This document shows positions 1 to 5,433 of a DNA stretch of 7,777 bases, piece after piece. The DNA comes from Candidatus Methanoplasma sp. (GTDB lineage: Archaea; Thermoplasmatota; Thermoplasmata; Methanomassiliicoccales; Methanomethylophilaceae): the NCBI GenBank assembly GCA_031271555.1, contig JAISVN010000072.1, positions 1-7,777 on the forward strand, given 5' to 3'. Made by a program: the position numbers and the translations under genes. Below the pieces are notes generated by a model that worked only from the letters and a program-made list of their open reading frames with translations, did no database searches and was not told where the DNA came from. Within the stretch, counting starts at the first letter, position 1. Each line of letters begins with the position of its first letter.

Positions 1-942
1 GACATCCGTGAACGGTTCGTACACCATGAACTCAAGCTCCCTGTGCCAGGATCCCGGTATCAGCGGCATTATCTTCTGCTGGACCAGTTCTTTCTCGTAG
101 GACTCGAGGAGATGCGCCAGACCATCGACGTTGGCCTTTATCGGGCTTATGACATCCTTGGTCAGGACCTCAGGGAGATCGTGGAAGAGCGCAGTGTAGT
201 AGTCGTTGTACACCTGTCTGCTGTCCGCCTTCCTGTCAAAATCTCCCAGATATATCATGTCAGCCACCATGAGCGAGTGTCCGAGGACGGTCGTCTTCGG
301 TATCCTCGGCGTCCTGGCCCACCTCTGCTGGAACCTAAGCTGACCTATAAGGTCGATGAAATCGAATGTGTTCCCGTCATCTATCTGCTTTTTGACGCCT
401 ATGAGGTTCCGATGATGCATTATCTGCTCATCGATCTCCTTTTTTGTGTTCTCTATTCCGTACATGGAGCGGTTCGCATCGTATATCGTTTTGAACTCCC
501 ACCTTGTGGCAAGATAGTGGGCCGCCCGTATTATGTCGTCCTCCATGGAGTTCTTTTCTGACCACAGATAGCTTTCCAGCCTGGATCTGAATTCCGGATC
601 GGACCTTGGGACGTTCGCATCGAAACAGCTCAGGACGTACTTGTTCACCTCTTCGAACTTCTCCGATATTATCCTGTGGAAGACCTGAGGCTTCAGGTCT
701 GTCATGACGGACCTTTGTATGAAAGAGAACAGAGAATGCTCGATTATCTTGGTCCAGTCGATCTTAGATCCTCCATCCAGCTCCTCGTATTTGCCCAAGA
801 ACCAGGCTATTGCGGCCTTATGCGCCTGCTTGTCGAGTTCGGTAAGGTCCACCGTCCTCAAATGGTCGTTCCATCTGTGCATATTGGCCGCGTCGAAGAT
901 GAGATACAATATCTCCCCGTTCAATGCTCTCTTGCCCGACAT
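1..942 (-). CDS. YfbR-like HD-domain phosphohydrolase with duplicated HD region (partial, 3' end off window)
   Basis: The first 314 residues are visible and the C-terminus lies beyond position 1. Residues about 200-314 resemble YfbR-type 5'-deoxynucleotidases (HD_2 family), which remove phosphate from deoxynucleoside monophosphates. There is an RW pair at R207-W208, then H222 in GHSLMVAD, then the H254-D255 doublet in FHDLPEVLTKD with E258, D263 and a following P-x-K. In YfbR these positions bind metal and the nucleotide. The final metal-binding Asp should fall just outside the window. Residues 20-145 look like a second, degenerate copy: H41 is kept, but the doublet position reads S73-F74. 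The start is the ATG at 942, preceded by GGTGA (952-948) placed directly after the stop codon of the upstream gene, 10 nt away, so the two genes form one operon. Hydrolase family membership is well supported. The substrate is an inference. Confidence 0.85.
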   Translation of the reverse strand, partial: MSGKRALNGEILYLIFDAANMHRWNDHLRTVDLTELDKQAHKAAIAWFLGKYEELDGGSKIDWTKIIEHSLFSFIQRSVMTDLKPQVFHRIISEKFEEVNKYVLSCFDANVPRSDPEFRSRLESYLWSEKNSMEDDIIRAAHYLATRWEFKTIYDANRSMYGIENTKKEIDEQIMHHRNLIGVKKQIDDGNTFDFIDLIGQLRFQQRWARTPRIPKTTVLGHSLMVADMIYLGDFDRKADSRQVYNDYYTALFHDLPEVLTKDVISPIKANVDGLAHLLESYEKELVQQKIMPLIPGSWHRELEFMVYEPFTDV

Positions 943-952
943 CCCCGTCACC

Positions 953-1345
953 TTATTCGGAACCCGCGAAGACCACATATTCTTCGGTCTGCTCGGAATC
1001 GCCTGCTTCCGGCTCAGGCTCTTTGTTCTTGTAGCTTATTGCACGGCTCGGTTCTGCGGTGTAGTCTATCAGATATCCTTCTTTGAGGTCGTTCGGCACA
1101 AGACGGGCGTCCCTTTTTATCTCATCGAACCTCTGGTATTCGGAATGCTCCTTCCTGAGTTTCATTCCGTCGATCTGTATGAATGCGGATGAGACGGAGA
1201 TTACGATTATGCCTATGGCAATGAGCGCCGCAGATAACGTCTGGTCAAGATTTATGATGCCGATTATGCCCAAGGCTCCGACCGTCAAGACGGCCATGCC
1301 GATAACATCAGAAACGGCCCATACAGGCCTTTTTATTTTGACCAT
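953..1345 (-). CDS. small membrane protein with two transmembrane helices, function unknown
   Basis: This 130-residue protein matches no family I recognise. It has a short basic N-terminus (KIKRP), two hydrophobic segments at about residues 11-31 and 37-58 joined by a tight NLDQT turn, and a charged tail of about 70 residues that ends in an acidic stretch rich in E, P and D. This predicts a helical hairpin with both ends in the cytoplasm. I chose the ATG at 1345. The frame is open to a TTG at 1363, but the ATG sits about 26 nt after the centre of a TATA-like box and has no Shine-Dalgarno site, as expected for a leaderless archaeal mRNA. It is the first gene of a unit with the HD phosphohydrolase downstream (10-nt gap), which suggests a shared role or membrane anchoring. 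That link is speculation. Confidence 0.75.
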   Translation of the reverse strand: MVKIKRPVWAVSDVIGMAVLTVGALGIIGIINLDQTLSAALIAIGIIVISVSSAFIQIDGMKLRKEHSEYQRFDEIKRDARLVPNDLKEGYLIDYTAEPSRAISYKNKEPEPEAGDSEQTEEYVVFAGSE

Positions 1346-1367
1346 GGGCCGTATATTACGCAATCAG

Positions 1368-1375
1368 TTAAATAA
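1368..1375 (-). promoter_or_regulatory. TATA-like box for the membrane protein / HD operon
   Basis: On the minus strand this reads TTATTTAA, centred near 1371. That is about 26-27 nt upstream of the A of the ATG at 1345, the standard archaeal distance from TATA centre to transcription start. It implies a leaderless transcript beginning at or next to the ATG. No clear purine-rich BRE precedes it, so the call rests on sequence and spacing. Confidence 0.55.
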
Positions 1376-1408
1376 TGATGTCGAGGAGGAGACCCGAAAA
1401 AGTAAATC

Positions 1409-1418
1409 AATATAATAT
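1409..1418 (+). promoter_or_regulatory. TATA-like box for the aminotransferase / mevalonate kinase operon
   Basis: The A/T-only stretch AATATAATAT lies about 24 nt before the ATG at 1437. If it is the TATA element, transcription would start at or very near that ATG. Another A-rich candidate lies at about 1397-1407 and would give a short leader containing the GGGTGAT ribosome site. The sequence alone does not decide between the two. Confidence 0.4.
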
Positions 1419-1420
1419 GT

Positions 1421-1427
1421 GGGTGAT
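1421..1427 (+). promoter_or_regulatory. Shine-Dalgarno site choosing the ATG at 1437
   Basis: GGGTGAT matches the GGTGAT core complementary to the 3' end of archaeal 16S rRNA and lies 9 nt before the ATG at 1437. It sits inside the six-codon upstream extension that would begin at the GTG at 1419. It therefore favours the ATG over the GTG, provided transcription begins upstream of it. Confidence 0.5.
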
Positions 1428-1436
1428 AACCCCTCC

Positions 1437-2567
1437 ATGAAGATATCCGAGAGACTTGGATCCATTCCTATGTCAGGCATCAGGAAGATGTTCGATCTCG
1501 CAGGCCCGAACTCCATTAATCTGGGTCTCGGAGAACCGGATCTCGACCCTCCCAGAGAGGCTGTCGAAGGCATGAACAGGGCGGCGTCGGAGGGACTCAA
1601 CAAATACGGGCCGACCGCCGGAATAAATGAGCTGAGAAATGGGGTTGCGGAATGGTTCTCAAGATATGCTGAGCTGACCGGAGACAACATAATGATAACG
1701 CCCAGCGGCTCCTCGGCGCTGCTTGAGGTATCGCAGGCGTTCATCGATCCTGGCGACGAGGTGCTTGTTCCGAGCCCAGGATTTGTGATATACTCTCCGC
1801 ACACACAGCTTTCCGGAGGCAGACCTCTGGAATACAGGCTAGAGGAAGAGAGTTTCCTCCCGGACGTTGAAGATATTAAATCTTTAATTACAAAGAAGAC
1901 AAAAATGATAATCGTGAACAGTCCCTCGAATCCGACCGGCGGAGTGCTTGACGAAGCGACGCGCAAAGCTATTCTGGATATTGCAGAGGACAACAACATC
2001 ATGATACTTTCGGACGAGGTCTACGACGCATATGTTTACGAAGGCAAACACCATTCTTTCATGGACCGCTTGGACAGGGCGGTGGTCATCAACGGTTTCT
2101 CAAAGATGATGGCCGTCACCGGCTGGAGGATGGGACTGATATGCGCCGGCAAAGATGTCATGGGAGATCTGATAAAGATGCAGTACCACATATGCGCCAG
2201 CCCCAACATGCCGGCGCAGTACGGGATATTGAACGCTCTGCCCGTGATGGAAGAGTATCTGGAGAATGCCAGGAAGATATTCAGGGCCAGAAGGGATCTG
2301 ATCTCTAAAAGGATCAATGAGATAGAAGGCATGCATATAGTGCCTCCCAAAGGTTCATTCTACGCTTTCCCATCATATGACCTCGATATGAGGTCTGAAG
2401 ACCTTGCCAATACGCTTGCCAAGAGCGGACTTATATGCACTCCCGGATCGTCGTTCGGAAAATACGGCGAAGGGCATCTGAGGTTCTCGTATGCTGCGGA
2501 TGAGAAGAAGATCAATGCGGGAATGGATATACTTGCAGACACGATAGGAAAACTAAGGAGAAAGTAA
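1437..2567 (+). CDS. pyridoxal-phosphate-dependent class I aminotransferase (AspB-like)
   Basis: This 376-residue cytosolic enzyme belongs to fold-type I aminotransferases of the aspartate/aromatic amino acid group, which move an amino group between an amino acid and a 2-oxo acid. The family landmarks are in order: an N-terminal LGLGEPD segment, KYGPTAG, N165 in NPTGG, D193 in SDEVYDAY (contacts the pyridine nitrogen), the Schiff-base lysine K223 in GFSK followed by GWRMG, and R349 in LRFSYA (binds the substrate carboxylate). Length is normal for the family and nothing is missing. The ATG at 1437 is preferred over the GTG at 1419 because of the GGGTGAT site and because conserved sequence begins only after it. 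It is first in an operon with the acidic protein and mevalonate kinase. The true substrate (aspartate, aromatic amino acids, alanine or others) cannot be read from the sequence. Confidence 0.92.
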   Translation: MKISERLGSIPMSGIRKMFDLAGPNSINLGLGEPDLDPPREAVEGMNRAASEGLNKYGPTAGINELRNGVAEWFSRYAELTGDNIMITPSGSSALLEVSQAFIDPGDEVLVPSPGFVIYSPHTQLSGGRPLEYRLEEESFLPDVEDIKSLITKKTKMIIVNSPSNPTGGVLDEATRKAILDIAEDNNIMILSDEVYDAYVYEGKHHSFMDRLDRAVVINGFSKMMAVTGWRMGLICAGKDVMGDLIKMQYHICASPNMPAQYGILNALPVMEEYLENARKIFRARRDLISKRINEIEGMHIVPPKGSFYAFPSYDLDMRSEDLANTLAKSGLICTPGSSFGKYGEGHLRFSYAADEKKINAGMDILADTIGKLRRK

Positions 2568-2568
2568 A

Positions 2569-3093
2569 ATGGGAGAAAGAATCGATCTTGACGATCCTAA
2601 TGCAGACCTTTTCGGAAGGAATGATGAAGACATCTCGGATGAAGAGATGATCTACAAGCAGTTGTATGAGAAGAACCCCGGCAGGGTCTCTGCGCTGAAC
2701 GATCTTTGGTATGATCAGATGATTGCGGAGATAGATGCCATGGACCTCCCTGAAGAAGCGAAGAGAAAGATGATATTCAGCATGACGGCGAGCGGCGTAC
2801 TGGACATGATCTGCGATTCGGATCCGGAGTTGGGATTGGAAACAACGTTCGGTTTCGACATATTCCTCGGAGTGTCGCTGACGAATAAAAAGTTCAAAGT
2901 GGACCTGTTCAAAGAACATATGCAGGCACTCATGAGCGTGAAGAGGGACGAGTTCCCGGATGACGACGCCTATGAGATGGCCCTTGCCGAGTTCGAAGAA
3001 CAATGGTGGGATATCCCTCAGCCGCTTCTTGAAAAGAGGACACCCAACGATGCCATAAGGGAGACCCTGTCCAAATACGGATTGACAGAATGA
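2569..3093 (+). CDS. acidic conserved-looking protein of unknown function
   Basis: I do not recognise this 174-residue protein. It is strongly acidic (by my count 41 Asp/Glu against 18 Lys/Arg), has no signal peptide or membrane segment, and appears mostly helical. The N-terminal 30 residues are low-complexity acidic sequence. The middle holds a hydrophobic block around TTFGFDIFLGVSL, and near the C-terminus there is an EEQWWDIPQP motif. There is no cysteine-cluster, nucleotide-binding or DNA-binding motif that I can see. The ATG follows the aminotransferase stop by a single base and has a good AAGGAG site (2555-2560) inside the end of that gene. Its stop overlaps the mevalonate kinase start as ATGA. 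This packing implies cotranslation with both neighbours. A binding or regulatory partner is possible, but nothing in the sequence shows it. Confidence 0.85.
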   Translation: MGERIDLDDPNADLFGRNDEDISDEEMIYKQLYEKNPGRVSALNDLWYDQMIAEIDAMDLPEEAKRKMIFSMTASGVLDMICDSDPELGLETTFGFDIFLGVSLTNKKFKVDLFKEHMQALMSVKRDEFPDDDAYEMALAEFEEQWWDIPQPLLEKRTPNDAIRETLSKYGLTE

Positions 3094-4031
3094 CCGAGAT
3101 ATTCGCCTCCGCTCCGGGTAAATTCGTGATACTCGGCGAACACGCAGTGGTTTACGGCAAACCGGCGATCGCCCTTGCCATAAACCGCAGGTTCCACCTG
3201 AGCGTGAAGAGAGACGATGATTTCAAGATCAATAACGAGATAGTCGACATACGGTCGAGTCCGCACCTGAGATACATCTCAAGCAACAACGATATGCTGC
3301 CGGTCTCGGTGCATATGGACAGCAAGATACCCACGGGTTCAGGCCTGGGATCATCTGCAGCCCTGTCCGTCGCCTTTTCCGCCGCGATGCGCGCCCTGAA
3401 CGGTAAATCTCTGGATGAGTCGGAGATCGCAAAGGAAGCCTTTGAGGCGGAGTATTTCACTCAGGGACGGGGGAGCCCGATGGACACCTCGGCATCCGTG
3501 CACGGGCATGGGATAGCCCTCAATGTGCAGAATGATGCCGCCGACACGCTCTGGAACATAACCAAGAACGAACACAGCTGGGACGTCTCCAGGATAGATG
3601 TCCCTGCAATGACCTTCGTAATAGGTTATACAGGTACCAGAGCGGCAACCGGCCCTTTGGTGGAGAAGGTCAGGAAATATAAGGACGGCAACCGTTTTGC
3701 ATCAGATATAGTTGATGAGATAGGGCAGATAACGCTTGAAGGGATGGAAGCCCTGAAGGCGAACGACGTGGTCAGGCTCGGGGACCTCATGACGAAGGAC
3801 CACAAACTCCTCTCCATATTGGGAGTGTCGACGAACGAGCTCAATAAACTTGTCAATGCCTCTCTCCCATACTCATACGGCGCGAAACTGACCGGTTCCG
3901 GAGGAGGGGGGAGCATGGTCGTGCTGACCGATCGGCCGGAACAGGTTTGCGAGGTCATGAGGTCGCACGGCGGCTTCCCTTTCGTCGTGAAGACGGGGGT
4001 CGAGGGAGTAAAGGTCTCTTCAATAAATTAA
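3090..4031 (+). CDS. mvk: mevalonate kinase (GHMP kinase family)
   Basis: The enzyme phosphorylates mevalonate at the 5-hydroxyl with ATP, an early step in making isopentenyl diphosphate for archaeal lipid chains. All three GHMP kinase motifs are present: the N-terminal APGKFVILGEHAVVYG (residues 8-23, with K11), the ATP-binding loop PTGSGLGSSA (81-90), and the C-terminal LTGSGGGGS (267-275). D132 in GSPMDTS matches the catalytic Asp region of archaeal mevalonate kinases of the SPTDT type. The length of 313 residues is normal. The start ATG overlaps the stop of the upstream gene (ATGA) with only a weak ribosome site, so translational coupling is likely. A 5-kinase of this type points to the usual archaeal mevalonate route rather than the 3-phosphate route of Thermoplasma. 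Phosphomevalonate kinase and homoserine kinase are relatives, but the motifs fit mevalonate kinase best. Confidence 0.93.
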   Translation: MTEIFASAPGKFVILGEHAVVYGKPAIALAINRRFHLSVKRDDDFKINNEIVDIRSSPHLRYISSNNDMLPVSVHMDSKIPTGSGLGSSAALSVAFSAAMRALNGKSLDESEIAKEAFEAEYFTQGRGSPMDTSASVHGHGIALNVQNDAADTLWNITKNEHSWDVSRIDVPAMTFVIGYTGTRAATGPLVEKVRKYKDGNRFASDIVDEIGQITLEGMEALKANDVVRLGDLMTKDHKLLSILGVSTNELNKLVNASLPYSYGAKLTGSGGGGSMVVLTDRPEQVCEVMRSHGGFPFVVKTGVEGVKVSSIN

Positions 4032-4032
4032 G

Positions 4033-4059
4033 AAAAAAAGTGGCATGAGCCACGTTTTT
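4033..4059. terminator. bidirectional hairpin terminator between convergent operons
   Basis: A run of seven A (4033-4039) is followed by a perfect 5-bp stem GTGGC/GCCAC (4040-4044 and 4049-4053) with an ATGA loop, then G and five T (4055-4059). Read on either strand, the hairpin is followed by a T-run, so it can end the mevalonate kinase transcript and the geranylgeranyl reductase transcript. The reductase stop codon (4060-4058) lies inside the T-run. In archaea the T-rich tract is usually the main signal and the hairpin is secondary. Confidence 0.65.
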
Positions 4060-5251
4060 AAATCAGATCCTCAAAGCCTTCTACGACCTTGGGGAATTTC
4101 TCTTTCACGACCTTCAGGAGGTTGTATACATTTACCTCTTTTATGTCCGAACCGGATATGAGTTTGACAAGCTCGTCGATGGTCTCATCGTCAAGCTCCG
4201 CAAGCCTCTCTTTCGCCATCCAGTTCCTGTAGAGCTTGTCCTCCATCCTGTCGCGCCACATCTTCTCGTACGGCATCAATGCCTCTTTGGAGAAGTCTCC
4301 TTTCTTGGCACATTCGACAAGGACCTTTCCTGCGTACATTCCCGTCCTGCAGGCGTGGCATATTCCGCCGCCCGTTATGGGGTCGATTATCCTTGCTGCG
4401 TCTCCGACGAGTATTATGTTGTCATCGACAGCACAATCGAGTCCGGGGCAGGTCGATACCATTCCCGCCACGACCTCCACTGCCTGGCTGTTCTTGAACC
4501 TCGGATCCTCAGCGATGAATTTGTCGAGATATGTCTTAGGTTCTGCGCCTTTCTTGCAGAGTTTCGCCATTACTCCTATTCCCACATTGGCCACGCCGTT
4601 GCCCTTGGGGAATATCCAGAGATACCCTCCCGGTGCTATGGAGGTGCCTATGTTGAACTCGCAGTATTCCGGGTCTATGTCCGCGTTGACCATCCTGTAT
4701 TGGAGGCATGTGTCGATGTCGTTCATCTCAAGGGTCGTGTCTATTCCGGCCCATCTGCCCACCTGGGATTCGAATCCGTCGGCTGCGATTATCGCTTTTG
4801 CGCGGATCTCTATCTCTTCGCCCATGCTCTTTCCTTTGATGCCGACGAGCTTTCCGTTCTCTCTGATGACATCTGTGCAGGACGTGCGCATCATTATCTT
4901 GGCGCCTGCTTCGGCCGCATCCCTTGCGAGTGCCTTATCGAAGAGATGCCTCTCGAGGACATAACCTACCTCGGCACCAGCATGGCTCTCGTCCAGCTTG
5001 AACTCGTGTCCGCTCGGGGACCTTATCACCGCACCGACCATGTCGGCGCATATCCATGCCGGATCCGGCTCTATGCCGACCTCCTCCAGCCATTTCTTCG
5101 ATACGCCTTCCGCACACCTGAGCGGTGCGCCGATCTCTGCTTTCTTCTCTATGAGTATCGTGTCCAGGCCGCCCTGTGCACAGAACTTCGCCGCCATGCT
5201 TCCGCCGGGGCCTGCTCCGACTATGACGATGTCGCATTCGTAGGTCTTCAT
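4058..5251 (-). CDS. digeranylgeranylglycerophospholipid reductase (geranylgeranyl reductase)
   Basis: This 397-residue FAD enzyme saturates the double bonds of the geranylgeranyl chains of archaeal ether lipids at the membrane surface. Visible signs are the N-terminal FAD-binding VGAGPGG (residues 11-17), RCAEGV around C46, AADGF at 157-160, the geranylgeranyl reductase signature Y210-x-W212-x-F214-P215 followed by a GxG at 224-226, and GDAARIIDP (283-291) that contacts FAD. Length is typical. The start is the ATG at 5251, where MKTYECDIVIVGAG begins the family homology; GGAGG at 5263-5259 precedes it by 7 nt. The frame stays open upstream to 5401, but that stretch encodes the ferredoxin in another frame and resembles nothing in this family. 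The start overlaps the ferredoxin stop as TAATG. Archaeal homologues take electrons from a reduced ferredoxin, which fits the neighbour. Confidence 0.94.
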   Translation of the reverse strand: MKTYECDIVIVGAGPGGSMAAKFCAQGGLDTILIEKKAEIGAPLRCAEGVSKKWLEEVGIEPDPAWICADMVGAVIRSPSGHEFKLDESHAGAEVGYVLERHLFDKALARDAAEAGAKIMMRTSCTDVIRENGKLVGIKGKSMGEEIEIRAKAIIAADGFESQVGRWAGIDTTLEMNDIDTCLQYRMVNADIDPEYCEFNIGTSIAPGGYLWIFPKGNGVANVGIGVMAKLCKKGAEPKTYLDKFIAEDPRFKNSQAVEVVAGMVSTCPGLDCAVDDNIILVGDAARIIDPITGGGICHACRTGMYAGKVLVECAKKGDFSKEALMPYEKMWRDRMEDKLYRNWMAKERLAELDDETIDELVKLISGSDIKEVNVYNLLKVVKEKFPKVVEGFEDLI

Positions 5252-5421
5252 TACCTTCCCTCCATTGACAGCGCATTGACCGGGCAGATCTTGACGCATC
5301 TTCCGCACTTTGTACATTTGTTGTTGAATTCCAAAACGAAATCGTTGAGGAATATCGCATTGACAGGACATGAACCTACACATCCTCCGCAATGCAGACA
5401 CTTATCTACGTTAACCTTCAT
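5251..5421 (-). CDS. small 2[4Fe-4S] ferredoxin
   Basis: This 56-residue protein has two classic cluster motifs: C8-x2-C11-x2-C14-x3-C18-P and C36-x2-C39-x2-C42-x3-C46-P, each followed by VNA, the usual internal symmetry of clostridial-type ferredoxins. It carries low-potential electrons in the cytoplasm. The ATG at 5421 has GGAGAT (5433-5428) 6 nt upstream, just after the stop of the radical SAM gene (12-nt gap), and its TAA overlaps the reductase ATG by one base, so all three genes should be cotranslated. A ferredoxin in this position in Methanosarcina acetivorans (MA1485, as I recall) is needed for full lipid saturation by geranylgeranyl reductase when both are produced in E. coli. Electron supply to the reductase is therefore the likely role, and supply to the radical SAM enzyme is a reasonable further inference. 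Confidence 0.95.
   Translation of the reverse strand: MKVNVDKCLHCGGCVGSCPVNAIFLNDFVLEFNNKCTKCGRCVKICPVNALSMEGR
5259..5263 (-). promoter_or_regulatory. Shine-Dalgarno site fixing the reductase start at 5251
   Basis: GGAGG on the minus strand lies 7 nt before the ATG at 5251, within the last codons of the ferredoxin gene. It marks 5251 as the reductase start even though that reading frame is open to 5401. Confidence 0.7.
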
Positions 5422-5433
5422 TGAGACATCTCC

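Noticed and set aside
43..1192. Plus-strand open frames at 43-561, 676-1086, 704-1192
   Set aside because: They lie antisense to the HD phosphohydrolase and the membrane protein, encode no recognisable motif, and lack start signals.
1346..1363. TTG start at 1363 for the membrane protein
   Set aside because: The ATG at 1345 has the correct leaderless distance from the TATA-like box, and the TTG has no ribosome site.
1364..2002. Minus-strand open frame of 212 codons
   Set aside because: It is antisense to the aminotransferase; serine/proline-rich low-complexity translation with no family features.
5252..5401. N-terminal extension of the reductase to 5401
   Set aside because: The extension is out of frame with a complete ferredoxin carrying eight cluster cysteines, and the reductase homology and ribosome site both point to 5251.
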